A DNA stretch of 64,000 nt from Platycnemis pennipes (lineage: Eukaryota > Arthropoda > Insecta > Odonata > Platycnemididae): assembly GCA_933228895.1 (NCBI GenBank), contig OW121854.1, forward strand, positions 92,866,609-92,930,608, given 5' to 3'. The notes beneath the pieces were generated by a model. The model was not told the origin of the DNA. It did not search any database and worked only from the letters and a program-made list of their open reading frames with translations. The stretch's first letter is position 1. Every line of letters begins with the position of its first letter. Made by a program: the position numbers and the translations under genes. Below are positions 47,153 through 57,733 of the stretch, piece by piece.

Positions 47153-47307
47153 CTCGGTGTGTCGAGAGACTGGTGACCCTTCGCTACGTCTCCGGGGTCG
47201 GGCAAGACGGCTGCATCCTCCGCACCACCAACCGGCGAATCGTCCATCGCCTGCGACGCCAAAATCGGCGGGGCTACCGTCGAAGACACGCTCTGCGGAA
47301 CCTTCAT
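47153..47307 (-). CDS. Candidate first coding exon, possibly exon 1 of the DUSP gene
   Basis: On the minus strand an ATG at 47305-47307 opens a frame of 51 codons plus two bases, ending at a donor-like ACCGAG|GTTAGT. An in-frame TAG lies three codons before the ATG, as expected for a start just downstream of a 5' UTR. The peptide starts MKVPQSVSS and is rich in Ala, Pro, Asp and Val, with no recognisable domain. The exon sits inside a CpG-rich block, usual for a promoter-proximal first exon. The intron phase (two bases left over) matches the one base needed at the acceptor of the DUSP exon at 38514, giving an Arg codon across the junction. The link is inference: another gene could own this exon, and other frames are also open here because of the GC content. 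Confidence 0.45.
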
Positions 47308-47800
47308 GTCGGACTAGAACTCTAGCGAACACTGAGGCGAGCCAGGAGAAGGCTCGAACACGACCTTTCTCTAGTCTTGGGGAGGGAGGACGGTATCGCA
47401 GGAATGCGGTCGAAAGAGTTTCTCCCTTCTTTTTATTTCCTCCCCCCCGAAGTGGAAGTCCCAACCCCCCGTGTGAGCTCTCTTCTCCCCCAAGTGTGTT
47501 CGAGAGGTGTGGACTAGGGTGGGAAAGGGAGGGGGGAAGGGAGGGGGAGAGTGGGAAGGGGGTATCGTGGGAGGGAGGGCATCTCCACTCGGCTGAGGAG
47601 GTGATGATGCAGGCGTCGGGAGGGACGGGAAACCTCCCAGGAGGGGGAGGAATTGGGGAGGGGTTGGCTCCCGAAATAGAGAGGCGGACATTCCAGAGTG
47701 AAGAGTCAAATCTTCCCGGGAAAGCCCTCGGGGATTGATGCCGCCTGGAAGGTATGCAGCGTTTGGAGGGTGGCAGGGTGGTTGGGGGAGTGATTTGCAT
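47308..47800 (-). promoter_or_regulatory. CpG- and GC-rich island with G-rich tracts; putative promoter and 5' UTR of the minus-strand gene
   Basis: The block is strongly GC-rich with many CpGs in an otherwise AT-rich window. It lies directly upstream, on the minus strand, of the candidate first exon. The plus strand has repeated G-runs at 47517-47579 and 47614-47667 that could form G-quadruplexes. Long overlapping frames are open on both strands (for example 47075-47806 minus), which is a base-composition effect; their Pro/Ser/Gly-rich translations resemble nothing known. No TATA box was seen. Promoter function is inferred from composition and position. Confidence 0.45.
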
Positions 47801-49959
47801 TACCACGCCAGGGTGATGTAGGCTCCAGCTTCAAATGTTACGTGTGAAAAATATTCTGTTTCCCTCATGGAAAATTCAAGAAAATAAAATTGTCTACATC
47901 GCACTCCGCGTGCGATGTGGAGAAATACGAGAAAAAAATGCGGCAGCTAAAATAAACATGGGGAAGGAAGATTTTTGGCATTTCAAACGAGAAGTTATCA
48001 CGAACTCAACGCTCACGTAGCTGACTAGTAATCAAATTTTCCTACAATTTATTTGCGCACAGGAAATCTTGAAAATTTTGTTAAGGCTTAATTATATTTT
48101 AGCTTAAGTTATATAATACATTATAATATAAAAACCTATTATTATTTTAACGTTTTATGAAGTAAACTAGGGCAAATTGCTAAAAAAATAAGCATTTTAT
48201 GGGTTTGCGATCGCTGCCAGTAGCATAGAGTTAAAAATTAGAATAGTTAACTAGCTTCTAACCGAACTAAAAACTCAAAGATAAAAAAGCAATGCGTTAT
48301 AAAAGCCATGATGATAAAGTACATGATTTTCTAGACTTTTGTTCATATCCTTAGAATATACTTTTGTAACATTTCTCTGTACACGTTAAAAATCCGTTGT
48401 ATCAATATTTTCCATTACGACAGTTTTTCATTCAGTTTTACTTATTACTGTTCAAGAAAAAAATGGAAACTTTGCACTTTTAAGTAATAAATTCCGTAAA
48501 TGCTGAAATATTGATAACGGTATTCCATATGGTCCTCATGGGTGGCTAAAAATACTTAATGAAATCACAAACTTTCTCCTACAGTAAAAAAAATTAAATT
48601 ACTCCCCTGTCAAGCGGGAAGTCGATATATAAGGGGTAATGGTAGAATTAATTAGTGAATTTTTCGACGATCAACTCAACGCCTCTGTTTTCACGCGCAA
48701 CAGGCATATTATAATCTGGACAAATTGTCATCTGCTGCCACTGTAATTGGTAAGTGGTTTTTTCTCACAAGTAATGAAGGATGTAAAAGGAAGAATTATC
48801 TTAATGTGAGTAAGTTCTCCAACTAAGAATTGATTGGAGAGCTTTGTGAAACCAACCTTAGGATTGAATATTGGTGCTGATGGTCGAAGAGGAAGAATTA
48901 CCATTATTTTATCTCTCTACTATACCCCTGCTTAAATAACGACGCATTAGCCTAGAAAGGCTGGAACTACAATTTAAAATAAACAAAGGCTAATATTTTT
49001 ATTCCCGAAACAACAACAGCATTTTGGGGAACAGAAGACGTTAATTATTTTTAATAGAAGTCCCTAAAGGTGAAAACATGAAAACTTAATATAAATAGTT
49101 ATTGTAAGCAAATTGTCAAATTACGTTTTACTTATAATGACGATACATTTCATTGTTACTAGTTAATTTTTAAATGTAGTAGTCTAGGGATTTAAAATAA
49201 AACATGAACTCACATGCCCATGCATCAGAGAACCGTTATTTTTATTTCCGAGTTACCTTGGACCCAAAGGTCATGGATTCGAAACCCGCCCCGGGTATTT
49301 CCGTTGGGTATGTATTAGGATTAAATTTTGCTTAGATAATTCGATTCTCTTTCAGTGGCTGGAGCACATACATATAATTCTGCCTGACGCAGCAAACGTA
49401 ATATATATTCTTCTTCGTTTTCTACGTCGCAGTACAAAATCCACTGCGCAATAAGTTGGGTTAAACCAAAGAGTTTTAAATCTATAGCGATAGGCATTGG
49501 AATAGAGTTTTAAATGTTGTTCTTCCGTGCACTATATGGGACAATAAGAGATAAAATTGAAGTAACCGTGATTAGTGTATCTAATAGAGATTGTGGCTTA
49601 TTTTACACGTCTGCATAGATCTCTAAGCATGAAGGTATGAGTGAAAATATTTTTAATATCTCCTTACATGCCTGGTACGTAAGTAGAAATATTTGTCCAA
49701 TATTTATGCCTTATTTTCTGACGTAATACTAATTGCAGCTAGGAGGCTGAGCTGCATGTGGTGCCTCCGTGAAATTTCGTTAAATTAGTTGTTTACAGTG
49801 AAATCGGTGGTCACCAGCAACATGATTATTTAGCCGTCGAGTATTTTGTCAGTTATCTGGAGTCACCTCCTGCCAATTACCTCGTGGAGGTTTGCAGTGT
49901 AGATATTATTTTAGTGCACGAATATTTCAACTTTATTTTCAACAACTCCCATTCATAAG
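47801..49959. other. AT-rich sequence between the two GC islands
   Basis: A TATA-like GATATATAAGGGG lies at about 48624-48636 on the plus strand, but no start or exon follows convincingly. No other feature except the SINE remnant at 49250. Confidence 0.35.
49250..49320 (+). repeat. tRNA-like SINE remnant
   Basis: GGATTCGAAACCCGCCCCGG at about 49276-49295 resembles a T arm; GTTACCTTGGACCCAAAGGTC precedes it. The A box is not clear. Confidence 0.4.
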
Positions 49960-50830
49960 CATCATGTGGGATGAGGTGGGGAGAGGAGTATGGGCGTGTG
50001 AACCAAGGTGGGGAAGGGAATTGTGCGCGTCAGAGGGAGGGATGGGGTAGGGGATGGTTGTGCCCCCTTCGAAGGAGACGTGGTTGAAGGGGGCGGGCCT
50101 GAATAAAATCGCCAATGAGTTGGGGGGAGATCGCCGCCCGGAATCGTTTCATTCATCGGGGGAAAGCGTCGGGGCGTAAGTTTCCCCGCGCAAGCGCATT
50201 GGCTTGCAGGGATAAAGAAAGAAACGGGAGTCACCAACACACACCCGACGGCCATTCTTCTCTCGCGGGGAGGGAGGCGGGGGTGTGCGGGGGGGGAAAG
50301 ATGGGCTCCTGATGGTTGGGTGGGCCTGCGTTGTGGGCAGCCCCATCCACTTCCCCCCATACCCACTCCTCCCCCCCTCTCCCATAAGGCTATTCTTCGC
50401 CACCCGAGTTTGTTTTCGTTTTCCGGCTCGGGCCCGCGAAATAAAAAAAAAGAAAAATAACAAAACCCTTCTCCGTGCGGAGGTCAAAGCTGTCCGCTTT
50501 GCATGGTTGTGCAACCTCCTTCGTGGGGCGTATCTTTGTGGCGCCGGCACCCCTTCTCCCCCCTTATCCGCGTGTGTCCGCTCGGATTCCTCCGGGTGTG
50601 GCCATGGCGGCTGGGTGTAGGGAGGCCGCGAGGCGCTTGGCCGTGCTAAATAAAAATTGCTCCCCGAGTCCCAGGTGCTAATTCTCCACGGTTTGTTACC
50701 GCACGTCAACCGGATCCGGTGCCAACCCCTCCGGTCGCAGCCCACACCGCCTCCCGAGAGAGAGAGAGAGACCGACTCCTCTCCGACGAACGCCATTCGA
50801 CCGCCGAAATTCTTGAGTCAAAAATTAATT
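49960..50830. promoter_or_regulatory. Second GC/CpG-rich island, putative promoter region
   Basis: This is the most GC-rich block of the window. It ends in a (GA)n run near 50757-50772 and contains GCCATGGCGGC at 50601-50611, which resembles a YY1-type core and also places an ATG in good start context. That ATG opens only 24 codons (MAAGCREAARR...) before a stop, just after a weak CCCAG|GTGCTA donor-like site. Overlapping frames up to 215 codons are open on both strands, so none is trusted. It could be a promoter or an alternative first exon for the minus-strand gene below, or for a plus-strand gene beyond the window. Confidence 0.35.
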
Positions 50831-52143
50831 GCGCGTGGTTTTTATATAGGCAATAGTAGATAACCCGTCAAAAAGGACGGGAAAAATTGCCAGTCACGAA
50901 AATCTATTGATTGAGATTTCATTTGTCAAATCATTAGTATATAAATTTCGTGCAGATTATTATTACTTCTGCTATTATTCGTGCAGATTCACTATTAATT
51001 AATATCGTTAAAATACATCATCATTCATCATTGTTCACATCACTGTACCAGACGCCAGACGCGATGTGGATGCACTTTCGTGCACTTAAACGTGTTTCAG
51101 CTTCAAGCTGGTAGACGTCGTTTCAATTTATTAAAATGGCTTTTATATATAGTTGGCTTTGTAGATTATTATTGGGCTGCTAAAGCATGCTTTGGGCGTA
51201 GATGTTTGAAATGTGGATTGTCGGAGTAGTCCCACATTTGATCCAGGAGTTGGTTGTTTGTTCTGCTGAGGGATTTCCCGAAATTGGTGGCAAGTTGTTT
51301 TAGGTGGATGTCCAGTGGTTGGATTTTCAGATTGTCGTGGATAACATCTGTACTTTAAACACTTCAACCTAATTTACTGTTTGAGGATTGTGGTTTTTTT
51401 TCAATTTAAAATGTATCGGACTGTAATCATTCTTTACTCAATTCATTAGAAAATCAAGCATGCTGAGCAAATACTTTGCAAGGACATAGATAACCAAGGT
51501 TTCGTCCAAGCCAAAGTCCACTAATCACTCGTTTCTCCGTCTATGGAATAGTACATGCTCTTTCTAAAATTAATAAAGCAACAACGGCTTTAACCTAGGT
51601 CTAACCTTCATAAGGGCGATGAAAACACCAAAATAGTTTGTTTACCTTCAATAACATCGTAGTATAGACCAGAAGGTCAAAATCGGATCGGATGCTAGAA
51701 AACTGAAACGTGACATTCATTGCAAAATTTAGTTTAAGTCCATCGTTTTAAATGTTTCTATTGAATACAAAATATAAACATCAGTGTATAAGTGGCTAAA
51801 GTGCAACGTTGTTGACGACAGCAACGCGGTTGGTATGCAAACTCAACATGGGCGTCGTGAGTTGTGTTATTTTTTCATTTCACAACTTATCTGGGCCAAA
51901 AAAGAGAATTAGGGAATTTTTTCAGATTTATGTGACGGTATACAAAAATAATGACAACAAAAACAAAGCTAACTTAATCGGTTCAGCCGTTTTCTCTATC
52001 AATGGCAGCGTCCTCTCCGGACACTGGCTTTTATTAGTATAGATATAGCAGAATTTCTACTTGGAAACAATTCACCTTGACCGGAATTCCATGTCGGAAC
52101 CCCATGATTTCCGCAATTATAGGGATCCACATGGGAGATTGAA
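50831..52143. other. Unassigned AT-rich sequence
   Basis: Nothing recognised on either strand; frames reach only 77 codons without motifs. Confidence 0.4.
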
Positions 52144-52226
52144 GCCTTGGTAGCTCAATTGGTAGAGTACCTGGGCGGGAATCAGGGGGCTCCGGGTTCG
52201 AGTCCTGGTCTAGGTGGATTTTTTCC
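52144..52226 (+). repeat. tRNA-derived SINE head or tRNA pseudogene with near-complete cloverleaf
   Basis: A cloverleaf can be drawn: acceptor GCCTTGG with TCTAGGT (one mismatch, two wobbles), D arm GCTC/GAGT, anticodon arm CCTGG/TCAGG, T arm CCGGG/CCTGG. The A box TAGCTCAATTGG and B box GGTTCGAGTCC are both good. A T6 run six bases later could end Pol III transcription. The anticodon loop is GCGGGAA with GGG at the anticodon position, but base 33 is C, not the near-universal U, so a working tRNA is unlikely. Confidence 0.6.
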
Positions 52227-52711
52227 TTGTAAAATTCTCCAATTGCGCATCTCACAAGGGGAGTGTCCGAGTTTCGGGTCTAGGATTTTGACGAAATTTG
52301 TCAAGCAGGTAGTCCTTGATTAGTTATTTACGAATCACGCCCCAAATAGGGTTATATATCCAGTAACTTTGTCAAAAAACGTCTTTGAAATATTTTATTG
52401 CCAATATATACCTACCTATATTCAGAACATGACGCCTTAGGCTTTGAATCACGTGTGGTCTATTAAATATAAGTCGACAGTACAACTTGGGAAGTTTAAT
52501 TTAATCCCTGAAATGTTGTTTCACCACATTATGTCTGATATCTTTAAATGTATCAACCCTTAGATTGGCTATAAGTATATCTCTACTCCTCTCTCCTACC
52601 GGCAAACCTCTTCATTTTAATAAAAATGCGAAGCTTTCACTTGCTGAAAAGAATTTATAATTAAAATAGGTTAAAACGTAGGTAGTGACTGTCGCATTTT
52701 ATTTAAAAAAT

Positions 52712-52750
52712 CACCACTGGCTTCAGGTGTCACGCCATCATCAGGTATGT
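52712..52750 (-). repeat. Degenerate hammerhead-like / retroelement-end motif
   Basis: The minus strand reads CCTGATGATGGCGTGACACC followed by TGAAGCCAGTGG. CTGATGA and a GGCGT/ACACC hairpin are present, but GAAA is changed to TGAA, so it could not act as a ribozyme. Confidence 0.35.
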
Positions 52751-52759
52751 CTCATCATT

Positions 52760-53165
52760 TCCTCCAAATCTTTTTCAATCTTCGTTTTTACATAAATGTC
52801 TTCTTTTGAATCCTTAAATATTGCCTCCATAGGTATATATCTCATACGAGACCTTCCTTTCCCATTTAAATTTCCCTCAACGACTTCCTCCATCATGTTT
52901 TAACCTAGGCACTTGGTGGATGACACCAATTTTTTATGGAAGTTAAATGGTAATAGTTTGACGATGCTACAGTGTAGCGAAGTGGTAATGATGCCATTTA
53001 GAAGTGGAAAGCCTAAGTCTTTTACTTAATTCTCTTAACATATGGATGATCAGGCTCTTCCGTCTTCTCTTTATAGTATTCATCAGACTTCTCTCTTTCC
53101 TTCCACTCTTCTCAGAACTTCTTCGTTTGTTACTTGGTTCATTCATATTATATTCATCATTTGGA
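52760..53165 (-). mobile_element. LINE group A tail, rearranged
   Basis: N-E-P-S-N-K-R-R-S-S-E-K-S-G-R-K-E is visible at 53100-53160 on the minus strand, and CATACGAGACCTTCCTTTCC with CCTCAACGACTTCC at 52840-52885. The two blocks are separated by about 200 bp of unrelated DNA, so the copy is interrupted or scrambled. Confidence 0.6.
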
Positions 53166-54884
53166 TGTTGATGATATTTGGATGTCTCCACCAGTTTTCA
53201 GGGATTCGCGGAATATAATCCGTAACGTGTATATAATGTCAATGAATCTCTTCCGCACATGGTGTTTTAAAAGAGCTTAGCAAACAGGAGTATCCCAAAA
53301 AAAGAAAGAGCGCAACACACGTCGCTGATTTTCGGGAGATTAGCCTGCCGTCATCCTTTCTCTCTTTCGCATAATTTCACCATTTAAACCACACGCCGCA
53401 GAACTAATTAAAAATCACTAAATTTGAAAAAATTTGATTCACTAACCACTGAACCCCCTACCCATTCCATTTCCTCACTTCTTCTCTTTCTAACCCTTAA
53501 ATACTGTGCCCTTCTCTTCACCCTGTTCTCCAATTATTCATTTCTTCCTGTTGATTATGTGCTCAAAATACCATCATCTAAATATATAAAACGCGGAAGC
53601 ATTAGGTTTTCAGGTGCTCCTACTGCTAAGGTTAATTCACACTGTCAAACCTTACTTAACCCTAAGCTCTGAAACCTAAGACAAACACAAAACCCATGCC
53701 CGAGGCGGATTACGAACCCTCGCCCTTGGGCTGCATGGACGTCACCTTATTAATTTGCATATCCGGCATAATAACACGCGTGCTTCTTTTCCGTGTGGCC
53801 TGTTTTTACATTCTAAGGTCAGGACCGAACTTCTCCACTCCTGAGAAGGTGTTTCCTCGAAAGTTTAAGTATGTGTACCCTTTTTTGTGCGTAAAATTTG
53901 TTACTTCTCTGTGTACCTCTCAAAAAGTTTACCAATGCGTCCAAATAAATTTACCAAGTATATGGTACGCACGTGACATCTACCAATTTATGCGTGGGAG
54001 ATAAGTGGCTCAATTCCTCAAGTCCAGGCCTTGCTGAACTTTTTCCAGCTTAATTCTGGCATCATTTCACCATTCGCACCAAACTCGAGTAGTCAGTTTT
54101 TTCATGCACCACCTGTTCCTCAATCCATCCAATCTCCGTAATTTTTATATTCGTAGAAGTTAGTTGAGGAGCCCGCTTGGACATAATATTACAGCAACTG
54201 TTAGGCACAAAAAGATGTAGAGATTTTACACACAAAAACTTGACTAATATGTATTCACTTATAATTTTCGGGACTTAAACCCATTTGCTTAGGCGTAGTG
54301 AAGTTCACTTCTCTAAGAAAAGAATGGAATGAAAATGCTAAAGATATGCGCTGGAATGTACTTTCTGAGTTCTCATCTTGTTTCAGGCACCGTTTTCGCA
54401 AGCTTATTTATTTATTGATTAAACTCCAAGGAAGTGCTCTTCGGCCTTTTGCCCTGGGTTATCTAACAAAATAATAAAGACAGAACACACATCCATTCCC
54501 AGGGCTAGTGGGAAACCTATCCAGAAGGGATCTGAGTCAATTATCATAGCTTTGGGAGGTGAGAGGTTGACCACCATGTTTAAGGCGTCTTTCATTGAAT
54601 CATTTGCTTTTTTTGTCTTAACTATAGTTATCAGACACAATAATTTGAATTTTGAAAGCAATGCAAAAACGTAGTTGTTGAATTAGAAAAGTTTAGAAAT
54701 GATGACTGGAGGAGATAAAAAAAATCCAAAGATAGGAGGAAGACATAGTATGTGAGAATACTCGAGGTAAGCTCACGGGAAATCCTAATGCAAGTCCGTC
54801 TGCCTTTTTTTTGCGACGAGTCTTTTTTCTATCCCCGCACCTTGTTCCTTCAAGTTGTTTTATCCTATACTTCTTCTCCCTTAA
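53166..54884. other. Unassigned sequence
   Basis: The 102-codon plus frame at 53696-54004 begins within a SINE head and has no motif. No other feature recognised. Confidence 0.4.
53690..53765 (-). repeat. tRNA-like SINE head
   Basis: CGGATTACGAACCCTCGCCC (plus strand, from 53706) is a B-box region with one inserted base, followed by TTGGGCTGCATGGACGTCACC. Confidence 0.4.
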
Positions 54885-55165
54885 AGGAAAAGGAATGGAA
54901 ATAGACGGGCTGCTTTTGAGATGTGGATGTGACGATGGATGAGGATAGTATGTTGGGCGGAAAAGAGGGTACGAGGAAGTGCTGGGAATGACAGGAGACG
55001 GGAGGAAGTTTATTGGGGATTTAAGAGGAGGAGACAGTTTGTGGATGTGTAAGGGGGAGGGATTGCTTTGAAGGAGGTGATGGAGAAGGGGTGGTTGAGT
55101 AAGCGGGGAAGAGGGGGGAGAGGAACAAGCAGTTTGGGTGGAATGATGAGAGGCAAGAAGTTTGT
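54885..55165 (+). mobile_element. LINE tail, group B
   Basis: Plus-strand frames contain A-A-F-E-M-W-M, then E-K-R-V-R-G-S-A-G, R-R-R-Q-F-V-D-V and a purine-rich K-R-G-R-G-G-R-G end. The long minus-strand frame over it (180 codons, Pro/Ser-rich) is its shadow. Confidence 0.6.
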
Positions 55166-55445
55166 ATATGGAATTAAAGAAGAAGATTTGAGAAAAATAA
55201 GTTGCGTGAGAAGTACTTCGATAACATACATTCACAATATGTACAAAAATACTTTAACAGGTATTTATTCATTTAACTCTCCTGGTAACAATACAGTTCT
55301 GTTAGGCATTAGCCTGTCAATGGGGCATAAATATAAGTATTTCTTTGATATTAAAACGTTCGACATTAAAATTTGTTTAATTTGCAGCTCAGTCTCATCA
55401 ATTATAAAAATCAATAAGAAAATGCACCACTAACACAAACATTAT

Positions 55446-55530
55446 GATGACATTTTATGTCATGAATGTTACTAGTGACATATGACAACAGATGACATTT
55501 TATGTCATGAATGTTAATAGTGAATACTGT
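55446..55530 (+). repeat. 47-bp tandem duplication
   Basis: GATGACATTTTATGTCATGA-ATGTTA occurs at 55446 and again 47 bp later; each unit holds the small palindrome ATGACATTTTATGTCAT. Confidence 0.85.
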
Positions 55531-56137
55531 AAAAATTCTCCTGTTAATAGATTGTGTATTACATACAACAAATATTGCAATGATCTGAATTTATATCAAG
55601 ACAGAAATAAATTTTTAAAAGAACTTATTTCTAAACTTAACACACTGAGGTAATGTTGTTAATGTTATTGATATTTGATTGATATTTATAAATGTCCAAT
55701 ATTATTAATATTTGTATTATCTTCTTTGTCTAGCGTTTTGACCAGTGCTAATGATATTGTATTATCTTGTTCGATAAGTAATTGTTTACCCTGTAATTAT
55801 ATTTATATGTTGGGTAAACATTAAAAACAATAAATAAATTAAAAGAATCAAAAACAATTATTTAAACAAGTATCAAGTTTCTCTCAGTACATTGTTCATG
55901 AATAATTCTTTGGTAGAGCACAAATAAAAATAATTATTTTCCCCCAAGTTCCTACAGGGCATATTGGAATGTTTTCTTATACTATATTTGAAACAAACCA
56001 CACGAATTAGTATCAATAGTTGAAACCACCGGTGTTTTTATGGTATCTAGGAATTTAGCTATCTTCGACGGCTGATTGAACATGGTTTTGGCGCGGAAAA
56101 ATAGACTTTAAGATAGAATCTGGATTTTTGCGATTGT
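55531..56137. other. Very AT-rich stretch
   Basis: No frame, repeat end or structure recognised beyond short A/T runs. Confidence 0.45.
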
Positions 56138-56345
56138 TGTATGGAGGAGGATAGAGAAAGTAAGGTGGGCAAGAAGGAAGACGAACGAAGAAGTACTAGG
56201 GTTGTTAGGAATGAGAGAAAGTTGACTGAGGAAATTAGAATAAGGCAGAAGGTGTTTATGGAGAAGGTAATAAAGGGCGACGGTGTTGTGAAGGACGTGA
56301 TTGAGAAAAGAATGCGAGGTAGGAGGAGGAGAAGGACAGGTATTT
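56138..56345 (+). mobile_element. LINE tail, group B
   Basis: The 120-codon plus frame starts with a Glu/Lys/Arg-rich stretch whose nucleotides match 37300-37480 and 59040-59190 (AAGGAAGACGAACGA..GAAGT, GAAATTAGAA). The end of the frame runs into the hAT-like MITE at 56449, so it is not a gene. Confidence 0.6.
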
Positions 56346-56448
56346 TGATAAACTCAACGGTTCAGGTTCAACTTCGTGAAAATTCATGGTCAATGAATAA
56401 ATGCAAATTTGGTGAAAATTACAAAGTTTTCATGCACTCAGTGCATGT

Positions 56449-56717
56449 CAGGCACGTAGCCAGAAATTTGTTTCGGGGGGGGGGGGGGATAAGCCTTGCG
56501 TAACTTGAAACAAAACAGCCTTGCCCGTTCGGTGCCGTCATGTTACAAATCTCTACCCTTAATTTTCAGTGCTCGGTATTTACTTTTACAGTGAACATAC
56601 TTACCTCTTCTCACTGGTAAAGTTCACTGATAAAATCAGAACAACAAAATTATTGGGAAAAAATTTCGGGGGGGCTGAAGCACCAGAAGCCCCCCCCCCC
56701 CCCTGGCTACGTGCCTG
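56449..56717. mobile_element. hAT-like MITE (269 bp) with poly-G and poly-C sub-ends
   Basis: Perfect 15-bp inverted ends, CAGGCACGTAGCCAG and its complement, are flanked by GTGCATGT (56441-56448) and GTGCATGG (56718-56725), an 8-bp target duplication with one mismatch. Just inside, a G-run (56475-56489) faces a C-run (about 56686-56703). No coding potential. Confidence 0.7.
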
Positions 56718-56919
56718 GTGCATGGGTAGTTTGGATACAATAATGGGACAAGGAAATTATAAGGGTCTGAAAAGGGACATCGTGTGAAATGTAGGCGTCG
56801 GTAGAAGTGGTCCATTTAGACCATTTGGACCTACCTACACCGTTAGAAAATTAATAATAAATAATATCAGATAGGACTGAAGGCGTCACTTAGTGGAATT
56901 TAGTAATATTCATAGTAAT

Positions 56920-57030
56920 CACCTGGTGGTATATAAGGCTGCTGCGCAGATGTTTGAACCTTGAGAATGACAAAAAATGCCGAAACCTAGGTCGGTTAAT
57001 TAAAAGTTGTGTGGAATTGACTAAAGGTTT
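56920..57030 (+). repeat. Possible Penelope-like terminal motif, degenerate
   Basis: CCTTGAGAATGAC, a short A-rich loop, then GCCGAAACCTAGGTCGG and a TTTTATTTTATTC tail. It has the GAAACC...GGT layout of retroelement ends without an intact CTGATGA. Confidence 0.3.
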
Positions 57031-57733
57031 TATTTTATTCGTTAGTATGAATAATTCCTAATAACTAATGAGTTAGCACAAGACTCAAGTTAGGGTCCCG
57101 TCGCGTGCACTCACGCAACAGGAACGAGATTCCGTTCGATATCCCTCGATCGATCCTTCATCCCACTGTTTACATTCACGACATCAACAAAAAAGGAGTG
57201 CTTATTATCCCACCGGCCTACTAGGGGCTATTCTCGGCCTCTCATTTGCGTCTAGGAATTTTTGGACCGTTCCCGCCAAGAAATTTCGGTGGGTGCCAAC
57301 TTTTTTTTCGGGGACCTCGTCGGAGGGAAGGAGTGCCATTACTACGGAATGCCGGGAGGGTGGAGAAAATAAATATCTCACCGTTGATATTTCCGTTATG
57401 ACGGGAATGGTCGGGAATCCGCGGTGGAGGAGCTGGGGGTAACTCCTTCCATTTCTAGACTCCCGTGCAAGAACAATGATGCTTATTTTTTCATCCCCGA
57501 AGCGGATGAGTAAACAGGAAATACTCGGCGTCTCGGAGTTCATGTTGCATGCGGGAGACATCCTATCGTACCGAGAGCACCTTCCACCCCAATGGAATAC
57601 AATTACGACTCCCCGTTAAGCCCTGTGAGACGGTGCTACGCGTATGTTTTTCGTTAAATAGGGTAGTTTCCATCGCCAAAAAAACAGCACTTATTGATTG
57701 AGCTCTTATGTAAATGTATTCATTATACGTAAA
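57031..57733. other. GC-richer block, unidentified
   Basis: The 118-codon minus frame at 57205-57561 is the longest here. It lacks motifs I know and no splice pair is obvious, so it is not called as a gene. Confidence 0.35.

Noticed and set aside
47075..47806. 243-codon minus-strand open frame in the GC island
   Set aside because: Frames are open on both strands here because GC-rich DNA has few stops; the translation is low-complexity Pro/Ser/Gly with no domain. Only the short frame with an in-frame upstream stop and a donor (47153-47307) was kept.
48624..48690. TATA-like promoter on the plus strand
   Set aside because: A TATATAAG match is common in AT-rich DNA, and no initiator or coding exon follows convincingly.
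50149..50796. 215-codon minus-strand open frame in the second GC island
   Set aside because: Same composition effect; it overlaps plus-strand frames and runs through (GA)n and T-rich runs, and no motif was seen.
54693..55235. 180-codon minus-strand open frame
   Set aside because: It is the complement of a purine-rich LINE tail read on the plus strand (54885-55165); the Pro/Ser-rich product is a shadow.
55446..55530. CRISPR-like array
   Set aside because: Only two direct units without distinct spacers, in eukaryotic DNA; it is a tandem duplication.
57205..57561. 118-codon minus-strand frame in a GC-richer block
   Set aside because: No recognisable domain and no splice signals strong enough to call an exon.
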